Assembly: GCA_015055835.1 (NCBI GenBank)
Contig: SVHJ01000014.1
Coordinates: forward strand, 1 to 33,131
Direction of reading: 5' to 3'
DNA length: 33,131 nt
Source: Clostridiales bacterium
Lineage (GTDB): Bacteria; Bacillota; Clostridia; Christensenellales; Borkfalkiaceae
The position numbers were made by a program, and so were the translations under genes. Positions 15,592 to 22,763 of the stretch are shown here, piece after piece. The notes below the pieces were generated by a model. The model saw nothing but the letters and a program-made list of their open reading frames with translations. It had not been told where the DNA came from and did no database searches. The number at the start of each line of letters is the position of its first letter. Position 1 is the first letter of the stretch.

Positions 15592-16837
15592 AGCAGTAAA
15601 AAGTACTTTATCTTTAGTTATCATTTGCGCAGGTATGGCGCTACTAATTGCGTTAGCAAATATGATAACTGCACCAATTATTAAGAAAAACGAACAAGCA
15701 AAAGGCAACGCTGCGTTACTTCAAGTAATGCCTGAGGGCGAAGGTTTTGAACAATTAAACCTTTCTACTTATGAACTACCAAAAACGGTTGAAGAAGCGT
15801 ATAAAGAAACTACCGGAAAAGGTTACGTGCTTAAGTTAAGAACGGCTGGTTACGGCGCAGATTTCGTTATAATGTGTGGGGTTAAAGCAGACGGAACTGT
15901 TTCAGGTGCTGTTTGTCTATCTTCAAACGAAACGCTTGGGGAAGAAAAAACTTACGGTGATAAGTTAAAAGACGCAAATTTAGATACGATTGACGCTATT
16001 GATACCGTTGCTGGTATTACTAAAACTACTTTAGCTTATAAAAACGCAGTTAAAGATGCGCTTAACGCTAAAATTGTTTTAGACGGTGGCTCAGTTGATT
16101 TAAGAACGGAAGAAGAAATTTTACAAGACAACTTAAAGGCAAGTTTACCTGGCGCGATAAGTTTTGAAAAGGTATTTATAGTTGAAGTAATTGACGAAAG
16201 CATTGATGCAATTTATAAAGAGAATAATGGTAAAGGTTTCGTTTTAATTATCGGCGAAGAATTTATTGCAGTTAACGGCGAAGGCACTTGTATTAGCGAA
16301 GTTGAAGATACTGTTAAAACTTTAGTAGAAAACACAGTTTCTATTATAAGCGCAACTACTACGGTTGATATTGACTTAACTACTTACACTAACTTACCAC
16401 AAGAATTAGTTTGGGCTAAAAAGACTGCAACAGGTAACTATATCGTTCAAGTTAAGGGGGACGGATTCTCTATTCACAATGAATACGGAAAAGACCATGA
16501 ATATATTTTAGTTAACCTTTCAATAACTAAAGAGGGTAAGGTTATTGACTGTTATACTTATAGTCATAAAGAAACCTCTGGCATTGGCGACGTTTGTACT
16601 GATGAAAAATTCTATTCTCAATTTGACGGTAAAACGGAAAACGACTTACCAAGCCTAAACGAAATTCCTGATTTAAGTGGTGATGAACCTGCTTATACAA
16701 AACAAGACGCAGTTAAAGACGTACTTGACGATTACGTTGACGTTATCGGTGGCGCAACAATCACTACAAGGGGTTACGTAAAAGCAGTTGTTTCTGCGTT
16801 TGAAGTTGTTAAAGTTTTAGAAGGGGGACAAAACTAA
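15584..16837 (+). CDS. rnfG: Rnf complex subunit RnfG, enlarged with three FMN_bind-like units
   Basis: 417 residues, about twice the usual 190-210. One N-terminal membrane span (about 8-30), the rest extracytoplasmic. Three related segments begin AYKETTGKGYVL (about 72), IYKENNGKGFVL (about 210) and AKKTATGNYIVQV (about 278). The last is complete, with ETSGIGDVCTDEKFYSQF and the FMN attachment motif GGATIT (Thr 392). The first keeps TYGDKL and a variant AGIT (Thr 146). The middle one is short and has ISATTT (Thr 258) in the matching place. RnfG passes electrons through covalent FMN. Extra FMN sites are inference; degenerate copies may be structural only. Confidence 0.92.
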   Translation: MNKAVKSTLSLVIICAGMALLIALANMITAPIIKKNEQAKGNAALLQVMPEGEGFEQLNLSTYELPKTVEEAYKETTGKGYVLKLRTAGYGADFVIMCGVKADGTVSGAVCLSSNETLGEEKTYGDKLKDANLDTIDAIDTVAGITKTTLAYKNAVKDALNAKIVLDGGSVDLRTEEEILQDNLKASLPGAISFEKVFIVEVIDESIDAIYKENNGKGFVLIIGEEFIAVNGEGTCISEVEDTVKTLVENTVSIISATTTVDIDLTTYTNLPQELVWAKKTATGNYIVQVKGDGFSIHNEYGKDHEYILVNLSITKEGKVIDCYTYSHKETSGIGDVCTDEKFYSQFDGKTENDLPSLNEIPDLSGDEPAYTKQDAVKDVLDDYVDVIGGATITTRGYVKAVVSAFEVVKVLEGGQN

Positions 16838-17526
16838 TGAAAAAATGTAATAATATGTCACTTTTCTTAAAAGGTATATTAAAAGAAAACCCAGTTTTCG
16901 TGCTAATTTTGGGTACTTGCCCAACTTTAGCAGTAACTAATACCGTTATCGGCGCGCTTGGTATGGGCGTTGCAGCGTTAATAGTTTTAGTTTGTTCTAA
17001 CGTGTTAGTATCACTACTAAGAAAGGTTATTCCTGATAACGTAAGAATTCCTTGTTATATAGTTATTATTGCAGGGTTTGTAACGATAGTTCAAATGTTC
17101 GTTCAAGCCTACTTCCCTGAAATTTACGAACTACTTGGCGTATATTTAGCGTTAATTACAGTTAACTGTATAATTTTAGGTAGAGCAGAAATGTTCGCTG
17201 GTAAAAACACCGTTGGTAAGTCTATGATAGACGGACTTGGTATGGGCGTTGGCTTTACGATTGCAATGCTAATGATGTCAATTATTCGTGAAGTGTTTGG
17301 TAACGCAAGTTTTGCTGGAATTGCAATTCCTTTCTTAGAACCATTTAAGATTGCATTTTTAGTTAAAGCGCCGGGTGGATTACTTGTTTATGGGCTTTTA
17401 ATTGCTTTAGTTTACGTTATAACTAAAGGGAAAGCACCATTAAAAAAGAGTTTTTCTTGCGAAGGCTGTCCTTCAAAAGAACATTGTCAAACAGGTTCTT
17501 GTGAAGTGAAAGGAGGTAACGACTAA
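16837..17526 (+). CDS. rnfE: Rnf complex subunit RnfE with a cysteine-rich tail
   Basis: 229 residues, six membrane spans. Conserved RnfE features include ENPVFVLILGTCPTLAVT at the start and GVYLALITVNCIILGRAEMFA in the middle, with the core Cys residues that pair with RnfA around an intramembrane cluster. The C-terminus adds FSCEGCPSKEHCQTGSC (Cys 208, 211, 217, 222), a possible extra metal or Fe-S site. The start ATG shares its A with the stop of rnfG. Confidence 0.95.
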   Translation: MKKCNNMSLFLKGILKENPVFVLILGTCPTLAVTNTVIGALGMGVAALIVLVCSNVLVSLLRKVIPDNVRIPCYIVIIAGFVTIVQMFVQAYFPEIYELLGVYLALITVNCIILGRAEMFAGKNTVGKSMIDGLGMGVGFTIAMLMMSIIREVFGNASFAGIAIPFLEPFKIAFLVKAPGGLLVYGLLIALVYVITKGKAPLKKSFSCEGCPSKEHCQTGSCEVKGGND

Positions 17527-18122
17527 TGGATTTTAAGGGTTTAGTAGTAATTTTACTTTCATCAGTATTCGTTAACAACTACGTTTTAAGCAGATTTTTA
17601 GGTATTTGTCCTTTCCTTGGCGTATCTAAAAAGTTAAATCAAGCAACTGGTATGGGTATTGCCGTTACTATCGTTATGCTTTTAGCAACTGCAGTTACCT
17701 ATCCTATTCAATACTTCGTATTAAATAAACTTGGACTTGGTTATATGCAAACCATAGTATTTATTTTGGTTATTGCAGCCCTTGTTCAAATGCTTGAATT
17801 AGTACTTAAAAGATTTTCACCATCTCTTCATCAAGGGCTTGGTGTGTACCTACCTTTAATTACGACCAACTGTGCAGTACTTGGCGTTGCTATTAACAAC
17901 GTTTTAGACGGATTTACTTTCCTTGAATCAATAGTAAGTTCACTTGGTTGTGGTTTAGGATTTTTACTTGCAATGGTACTTTTCTCTGGACTTCGTTCAC
18001 GCATTGATGAAACGGACGTTCCAAAGCCATTTAAGGGTATTGCTTTAACGCTAATTGCAGCATCATTTATCTCTTTAGCGTTTATGGGCTTTGCCGGTAT
18101 TGTTGACAACTTATTTATATAG
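17526..18122 (+). CDS. rnfA: Rnf complex subunit RnfA
   Basis: 198 residues, six membrane spans, homologous to RnfE in inverted topology. Conserved segments are VNNYVLSRFLGICPFLGVS near the start and GVYLPLITTNCAVLGVA in the middle; the Cys in each contribute to the intramembrane [2Fe-2S] site shared with RnfE. The start shares a base with the rnfE stop. Confidence 0.96.
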   Translation: MDFKGLVVILLSSVFVNNYVLSRFLGICPFLGVSKKLNQATGMGIAVTIVMLLATAVTYPIQYFVLNKLGLGYMQTIVFILVIAALVQMLELVLKRFSPSLHQGLGVYLPLITTNCAVLGVAINNVLDGFTFLESIVSSLGCGLGFLLAMVLFSGLRSRIDETDVPKPFKGIALTLIAASFISLAFMGFAGIVDNLFI

Positions 18123-18134
18123 GAGGCTATAAAG

Positions 18135-18974
18135 ATGGAATTTAATTTTATTGACGTTTTAATAGCCTTTGGCGTTGTTGCAGCAGTTGGTTTGCTGCTT
18201 GGCGTTATACTTTCTTTAATTTCACACTTTTTTGGCGTTAAAGAAGATGAAACGGTAAAAAAGGTGCGTGAATGCCTACCTGGTATTAACTGTGGCGCTT
18301 GTGGTTATAAAGGTTGTGACGACTATGCTTTAGCGCTTGCAAAAGGAAACGTAAAAGCAAACCTTTGTATTCCAGGCGCTGACGACGTTGCAAAACAAGT
18401 TGCTGACATTTTAGGAATAGAAGTTGAAAAGATAAAGGACGTTGTTGCTTTTGTTCATTGTAACGGAAACTGCAACGCAACTGAAAAAAAGGCCGACTAT
18501 GAAGGCTTATTAACTTGTAAAGCCGTTAGCACTTTATATAAAAGCCATGAAGCGTGCAAATATTCTTGTTTAGGACTTGGCGATTGCGCAAAGGCTTGTC
18601 CAAATAACGCAATTTGCTTAAAAGACGGTATTGCGCACGTAGATACAAGCCGTTGTTTAGGTTGTAAAGTTTGCGTGGCTACTTGTCCAAAAGGAATAAT
18701 TTCAATGGTACCACAACATACTGAAGCCGTTGTTATGTGTTCTAATAAGGAAAAAGGCGCTGATGCAAGAAAGAACTGTACTAATGCTTGTATCGGTTGC
18801 AAAAAGTGTGAAAAGGTTTGTCCGTCTGGCGCAATAACCGTTAAAGATAACCTTGCTGTTATTGATTACGATAAATGTACTTTCTGCTTGGCGTGTTTAG
18901 AAGTTTGTGCAACAAACTGTATACATAAGGTTGAATTCCCAGACCTAGCAGAACCTTTTAAACCTATAAATTAA
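18135..18974 (+). CDS. rnfB: Rnf complex subunit RnfB
   Basis: 279 residues. Ferredoxin-facing entry subunit: N-terminal membrane anchor (about 8-30), a four-Cys cluster domain (Cys 53, 56, 61, 78 in INCGACGYKGCDD) and a series of ferredoxin-type CxxCxxCxxxCP motifs at about 141-155, 174-184, 215-229 and 248-258. It accepts electrons from reduced ferredoxin and passes them towards RnfC/D/G. AGGAGG lies before the start; last of the six core genes. Confidence 0.95.
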   Translation: MEFNFIDVLIAFGVVAAVGLLLGVILSLISHFFGVKEDETVKKVRECLPGINCGACGYKGCDDYALALAKGNVKANLCIPGADDVAKQVADILGIEVEKIKDVVAFVHCNGNCNATEKKADYEGLLTCKAVSTLYKSHEACKYSCLGLGDCAKACPNNAICLKDGIAHVDTSRCLGCKVCVATCPKGIISMVPQHTEAVVMCSNKEKGADARKNCTNACIGCKKCEKVCPSGAITVKDNLAVIDYDKCTFCLACLEVCATNCIHKVEFPDLAEPFKPIN

Positions 18975-18984
18975 AGGTAATTAA

Positions 18985-19386
18985 ATGAATAAAAACATTA
19001 CGCCCACCAAAAACGGTGGGCGAAAACTTAAAAACGACCTAATCTTTATAATATCGCTTATCGTTATTTTGGTATGCGTAGGGTTAGGCGTTTATTTTTT
19101 TAGAAAGCCGGGGGATACCGTTAAAGTTTTAGTTGACGGAAACCTTTACGGCACTTATTCTTTGCAAAAAGAAAGGGAAATTGAAATTAAAATAGGGGAT
19201 AACCTTAATATTTTAGTTATAAAAGACGGCAAAGCCGATATGATTAAAGCAAGTTGCCCTGATAGTATTTGCGTTAAACATAGACCTATTAGCAAAAATG
19301 GGGAAACTATTACTTGTTTACCTAACAAAGTAACGGTTATTATTGAAATAAATGATAAACAAGGCGAAGTTGACGTCATCGTTTAA
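18985..19386 (+). CDS. NusG domain II-containing membrane-anchored protein
   Basis: 133 residues. One membrane span (about 18-39), then an extracytoplasmic NusG-II domain with the conserved ASCPDSICVKHRPISKNG and ITCLPNKVTV segments. This family travels with rnf, Gx transporter, FMN-binding and apbE genes in Bacillota; its two Cys suggest a redox role, but function is unproven. Ten bases separate it from rnfB. A perfect 8-bp stem lies within codons 6-13. Confidence 0.88.
   Translation: MNKNITPTKNGGRKLKNDLIFIISLIVILVCVGLGVYFFRKPGDTVKVLVDGNLYGTYSLQKEREIEIKIGDNLNILVIKDGKADMIKASCPDSICVKHRPISKNGETITCLPNKVTVIIEINDKQGEVDVIV
19001..19022 (+). other. GC-rich perfect hairpin inside the start of the NusG-II gene
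   Basis: CGCCCACC (19001-19008) pairs perfectly with GGTGGGCG (19015-19022) across an AAAAAC loop. It begins 14 bases after the start codon. There is no U-tract, so it is not a terminator. It could slow translation or mark an RNA processing boundary after the rnf genes. Confidence 0.65.
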
Positions 19387-19395
19387 GGAGATTTT

Positions 19396-19902
19396 ATGAA
19401 AAGTAGTAAAAAAATTGCATATCTAGGGCTTTGTACTACTATTGCGCTTGTTTTAGCGTACGTAGAATCACTTATCCCACCTATTTTTTCAGCCGTACCC
19501 GGTATAAAAATGGGACTACCTAACGTAGTTATCATTTTCGTTTTATATAAATTTAAACCTCGTGACGCTATCATAGTTTCACTTCTTAGGGTGTTTATAG
19601 TAACCCTTTTATTTGGCAACGTTATGACCCTATCTTATAGCCTTTCAGGTGCAGTTCTATCTTTAACTGGTATGATTATATTAAAGAAGTTAGACTTCTT
19701 AAGTATGGTCGGTGTATCCGTTGTTGGCGCTGTACTGCACAACGCAGGACAAATTATAATGGCTATGATACTCCTTTCAACGGCTGAAATCGGCTATTAT
19801 TTAATAGTTTTGGCTATTACAGGCGCTATTTCAGGGGTACTAATTGGACTTATTGGGGGAATTTTGGCTAAAAGAGTGGGTATTGGTCGAGAGGAAACTT
19901 AA
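19396..19902 (+). CDS. Gx transporter family membrane protein
   Basis: 168 residues, about five membrane spans, of the Gx transporter family (also annotated heptaprenyl diphosphate synthase component I). Typical segments are YVESLIPPIFSAVPGIKMGL and NVVIIFVLYKFKPRDAIIVS. It resembles ECF S components and commonly follows the NusG-II gene in rnf/apbE loci, so it may supply a flavin precursor or cofactor; the substrate is unknown. AAGGAG precedes the start, 9 bases after the NusG-II stop. Confidence 0.85.
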   Translation: MKSSKKIAYLGLCTTIALVLAYVESLIPPIFSAVPGIKMGLPNVVIIFVLYKFKPRDAIIVSLLRVFIVTLLFGNVMTLSYSLSGAVLSLTGMIILKKLDFLSMVGVSVVGAVLHNAGQIIMAMILLSTAEIGYYLIVLAITGAISGVLIGLIGGILAKRVGIGREET

Positions 19903-19917
19903 ACTTATAAAAAATTA

Positions 19918-19947
19918 TTGACAGCATTATACTGTGTACTGTATAAT
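19918..19947 (+). promoter_or_regulatory. strong promoter of the FMN-binding-like lipoprotein gene
   Basis: TTGACA (19918-19923) and TATAAT (19942-19947), 18 bases apart. The spacer holds TATACTGTGTACTG (19928-19941), nearly identical to the pckG promoter motif at 8227-8240. Confidence 0.8.
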
Positions 19948-19989
19948 AAAATACAAATTGAAAGAAAATATAAAGATAAGGAGAAAAAG

Positions 19990-20874
19990 ATGAAAAAGAT
20001 TATTTCAATTCTTTTAGGGGTTATACTTACTTGTACTTTACTTGCATTCGTTGGCTGTAAAACTCCTACACCTACACCTGAAGAACCAACTGCAACTTAT
20101 AAGTTTGGCGCAGGTGTTTACAATTTAGCTGAAGAAAAGAGAGGCGCTATTGAAGTTGCTTCTAACGCTGCTGCTGTTATCCTTGAAGACGACAAAATTA
20201 TTGCCGTTGAATTAGATACTGCTGCATACACAAACAAAGATGGCGAAACTTTAACCGACCTTAGAACTAAGGGTGAAAAGAAGGACGACTACGGTATGGC
20301 TACTGCTGCAAAAGGCAACTGGTACGTTCAAGTTGAATTCTTCAAAGGCTTAGTTATCGGTAAAACTATTGATGAAGTTAAGGCTTTAATGGCAAGTGAC
20401 GGTTACGGTACTGACGTTGTTAAAGCTGGTTGTACAATTCTTATTGACGGCTTTGTAGGCGCTATTGAAAACGCTGTTAAGAACGCAGTTGAAGCTGACG
20501 TTAAGGGTGCTAACATTAAGGTTGCTACTTTCGTTGAAGCAAAAGCAGGAGCTAGCGACGTTTACTTTGCAATGGCTGCTCTTAAAGACGGTAAGATTAT
20601 CATCAATGAAAGTGACTGTGTTCAAACAAAGTTTAACACAGCAGTTGGCGAAGTATTAAGTAAGAGACAAAAGGGTGATAACTACGGTATGGCTAGCGCT
20701 CCAAAGGGTGACTGGTACAAACAAGCTGATTTCTTTGATGGTTTATGCGCAGGCAAAACTATTGCTGAAGTTGAGGCTTTAATGGCTACTGACGGTTATG
20801 GTACTGACGTAGTTAAAGCTGGTTGTACAATTGGTATTACTGGTATGGTTGGCGCAATTGCAAAACTTGCTTAA
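19990..20874 (+). CDS. lipoprotein with two tandem FMN_bind-related domains
   Basis: 294 residues from ATG 19990 (AAGGAG upstream; an in-frame TTG at 19918 lies in the promoter). The signal peptide ends in the lipobox FVGC (Cys 23), then a Pro/Thr spacer. Two homologous domains follow; the best-aligned parts are about 95-150 and 229-281, each with KGDnYGMA, KGxWYxQ, GKTIxEV, ALMA and DGYGTDVVKAGCTI. The layout resembles extracytoplasmic FMN-binding lipoproteins such as PplA-type proteins, where the last motif is normally SGAT. Here both copies read AGCT, keeping the candidate FMN-carrying Thr. Strong codon bias and its own promoter suggest an abundant cell-surface electron carrier. FMN binding is inference. 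Confidence 0.75.
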   Translation: MKKIISILLGVILTCTLLAFVGCKTPTPTPEEPTATYKFGAGVYNLAEEKRGAIEVASNAAAVILEDDKIIAVELDTAAYTNKDGETLTDLRTKGEKKDDYGMATAAKGNWYVQVEFFKGLVIGKTIDEVKALMASDGYGTDVVKAGCTILIDGFVGAIENAVKNAVEADVKGANIKVATFVEAKAGASDVYFAMAALKDGKIIINESDCVQTKFNTAVGEVLSKRQKGDNYGMASAPKGDWYKQADFFDGLCAGKTIAEVEALMATDGYGTDVVKAGCTIGITGMVGAIAKLA

Positions 20875-20905
20875 TTAAAAAAGTAAAATTAAATTAAAAG
20901 AAAAG

Positions 20906-20930
20906 TGGGAGAGGTTATCTCCCATTTTTT
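20906..20930 (+). terminator. intrinsic terminator between the lipoprotein gene and apbE
   Basis: TGGGAGA (20906-20912) pairs with TCTCCCA (20918-20924), followed by six T. It would make the lipoprotein more abundant than ApbE, which then depends on read-through. Confidence 0.88.
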
Positions 20931-20942
20931 GACTAAAAAAGT

Positions 20943-22079
20943 ATGAAAAAAATTTTTATTGTTTTATTAACCTTTATATTATCCCTACTTTTCGTTGGGT
21001 GTAAAACGCCGACTGAAGAGGCTACCTTAAAAAAGTTTTCAGCCTATTCGTTTGAAGTTTTTGATACTGTTTCGACTATAACGGGATACGAAAAGACGGA
21101 AGAAGAATTTAATAAAGTAAAAACGGAAATATTTTCTTTATTAAAAGAATACCACAGACTTTTTGATATTTATAAAAAGTATGATGGTATAGAAAACCTT
21201 TACACTATAAATAAAGTGGAAAACGGGGAAAAAGAAACAAAGGTTGATAAAAAAATTATTGATATGCTTTCCTTTTCAAAAGAGGCGTATACTCTTACAA
21301 AAGGCAACACTAACGTTTTAATGGGTAGTGTACTTTCTATTTGGCACGACTATCGTGAAGAAGGGGTTGACGAGCCTTGGAACGCTAAACTTCCACCTAT
21401 GGAAGATTTAGAAAAGGCTAACGAGCACACTTCTATTGAAAATTTAGTTATCGATAAGGAAAACTTGACGGTAAAAATAACGGACGCTAAAGCAAAGTTA
21501 GACGTTGGTGCTATTGCAAAAGGATACGCTGTTGAAAGAGTTGCTGAATATTTAGAAAGTCTTGGTAAAAAGGGATATTTATTAAATATCGGTGGCAACG
21601 TTAGGGCTATTGGAGTTAAAGGGGACGGCACACCTTGGCTTGCAGGGCTTGAAGACCCAACGGGAGAAAAAGAGTTCCTTGATATTTTACAAATAAAAGA
21701 TTTATCAATAGTAACAAGTGGTTCTTGGCAAAGATATTACGTTGTATATAAATGTAGTTCTTGTGATAGCGACGGGTTTGTTATAGAAAATGGCGATATG
21801 GTTTGTACAAGTTGTAAAGAAAAGACCGTTGAACCAAAAGAATATCACCATATAATTGATAAAGATACGCTTATGCCGTCAACTAATCTAACGGCTGTTT
21901 CAGTAGTAACTAAAGATAGTGGGCTTGGCGACGCGCTTTCAACTGCATTATTTTGTATGAACGTTGAAGAGGGCTTAGCGCTGGTTGAAAGTTTAGATGG
22001 TGTTGAAGCAAGGTGGCTAACTAAAGAAGGTGAAACGCATTACTCAACGGGTTTTAGTCAATATATTGTAAAAGAATAA
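20943..22079 (+). CDS. apbE: FAD:protein FMN transferase (ApbE) with a zinc-ribbon-like insert
   Basis: 378 residues. Transfers FMN from FAD to Thr/Ser of extracytoplasmic proteins such as RnfG and RnfD. N-terminal lipobox LFVGC (Cys 20). Conserved ApbE motifs: EVFDTVSTITGYE (about 38), KLDVGAIAKGYAVERV (about 185), LLNIGGNVRAIG (about 213), VTSGSWQRYY (about 257) and YHHIIDKDTLMP (about 301). Between the last two lies an extra segment of about 30 residues with Cys 271, 274, 288 and 291 in two CxxC pairs. It starts 12 bases after the terminator and has no evident ribosome site. The signal region FVGCKTPT is identical to that of the upstream lipoprotein. Confidence 0.93.
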   Translation: MKKIFIVLLTFILSLLFVGCKTPTEEATLKKFSAYSFEVFDTVSTITGYEKTEEEFNKVKTEIFSLLKEYHRLFDIYKKYDGIENLYTINKVENGEKETKVDKKIIDMLSFSKEAYTLTKGNTNVLMGSVLSIWHDYREEGVDEPWNAKLPPMEDLEKANEHTSIENLVIDKENLTVKITDAKAKLDVGAIAKGYAVERVAEYLESLGKKGYLLNIGGNVRAIGVKGDGTPWLAGLEDPTGEKEFLDILQIKDLSIVTSGSWQRYYVVYKCSSCDSDGFVIENGDMVCTSCKEKTVEPKEYHHIIDKDTLMPSTNLTAVSVVTKDSGLGDALSTALFCMNVEEGLALVESLDGVEARWLTKEGETHYSTGFSQYIVKE

Positions 22080-22090
22080 TTAAGAAAATA

Positions 22091-22121
22091 AAAAAGGAGC
22101 AAATTTTTTGCTCCTTTTTTC
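22091..22121. terminator. bidirectional terminator between apbE and the DUF378 gene
   Basis: A perfect stem (22091-22103 with 22107-22119) has A-runs on the left and T-runs on the right, so it works in both directions. Confidence 0.85.
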
Positions 22122-22328
22122 TTATAATTCTCTAAATGGTTTTCTTGTAAGTGACCAGAAAAGTAACCATAACCCAGCAAGTCCCACAAGAATGTAAACA
22201 ACATTTGCAACCATTGCTAAACTACCTGTTAGGAAAGAAACTAAGTTAATTCCAAATACCCCAACGAATAGCCAAACGATTGCGCCTACTAAAACTAAAA
22301 TAAAAGAAATAATCGTTGTAGTTTTCAT
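22122..22328 (-). CDS. DUF378 small membrane protein
   Basis: 68 residues, two membrane spans, matching DUF378 (ILVLVGAIVWLFVGVFGINLV, then VVYILVGLAGLWLLF). Function unknown; widespread in bacteria. An AAGGAG ribosome site precedes the start on the minus strand. It lies 49 bases downstream of the next minus-strand gene and may be co-transcribed with it. Confidence 0.85.
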   Translation of the reverse strand: MKTTTIISFILVLVGAIVWLFVGVFGINLVSFLTGSLAMVANVVYILVGLAGLWLLFWSLTRKPFREL

Positions 22329-22377
22329 ATTTTTCTCCTTGTACTACTTATTTTTAGCAAAAGAGAAAAAAATATAC

Positions 22378-22641
22378 TTATTTACCAAAAATATTTTCTA
22401 ACACAAGTTTGTCAAAAGAAATTTCTTCAACAAAATCTTCTTTAGTAAAGCGAACGAAGTTATATTTTGCGTAGTTTAAAATATGCGTTTTTATAACGAT
22501 AGGGGTTGGGATATCAAGTTCCCCACAAATTTCGCTAGTGTATTCAAAAAATTTTGAGTAGTCCATACTCTCTAACTTTTCAAGCACAAAGGAACGCAAA
22601 ATTTTATCTTCTTTAATTAGTTTTCCCCAAATTTTTATCAT
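22378..22641 (-). CDS. small conserved-looking protein of unknown function, 87 residues
   Basis: Soluble, no signal peptide. It begins MIKIWGKLIKEDKILRS and contains CGELDIPTPIVIKTHI, then a YNFVRFTKEDFVEEISFDKL segment. The layout (a KIW start, a central ELDIP motif and a final F-x-x-DF) reminds me of short uncharacterised proteins common in Clostridia, but I cannot name a family. AAGGAG and a TTGAAA-N17-TACAAT promoter precede it. Confidence 0.7.
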   Translation of the reverse strand: MIKIWGKLIKEDKILRSFVLEKLESMDYSKFFEYTSEICGELDIPTPIVIKTHILNYAKYNFVRFTKEDFVEEISFDKLVLENIFGK

Positions 22642-22663
22642 AAATACTCCTTTTTACCACAAA

Positions 22664-22692
22664 ATTGTATCATAAAAGCCCTATTATTTCAA
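22664..22692 (-). promoter_or_regulatory. promoter of the small unknown minus-strand gene
   Basis: On the minus strand TTGAAA (22692-22687) and TACAAT (22669-22664) are 17 bases apart, divergent from the Lrp promoter 8 bases away. Confidence 0.6.
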
Positions 22693-22699
22693 GTTTAGG

Positions 22700-22728
22700 T
22701 TGACAAAATAGTTAAATTATCATAAAAT
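22700..22728 (+). promoter_or_regulatory. lrp promoter
   Basis: TTGACA (22700-22705), 17 bases, TAAAAT (22723-22728); near-consensus SigA. GGGAG at 22750-22754 serves the start at 22764. Confidence 0.75.
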
Positions 22729-22763
22729 ATTTTTATTAAAGAATAAAGTGGGAGTTTTTTCAA

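Noticed and set aside
19918..19989. Upstream TTG start for the lipoprotein
   Set aside because: It would begin inside the -35/-10 region and would place 24 residues before a clear signal peptide.
20465..20659. Leu-rich 64-codon frame inside the lipoprotein gene
   Set aside because: It is an out-of-frame shadow of the repeat-rich, codon-biased lipoprotein sequence.
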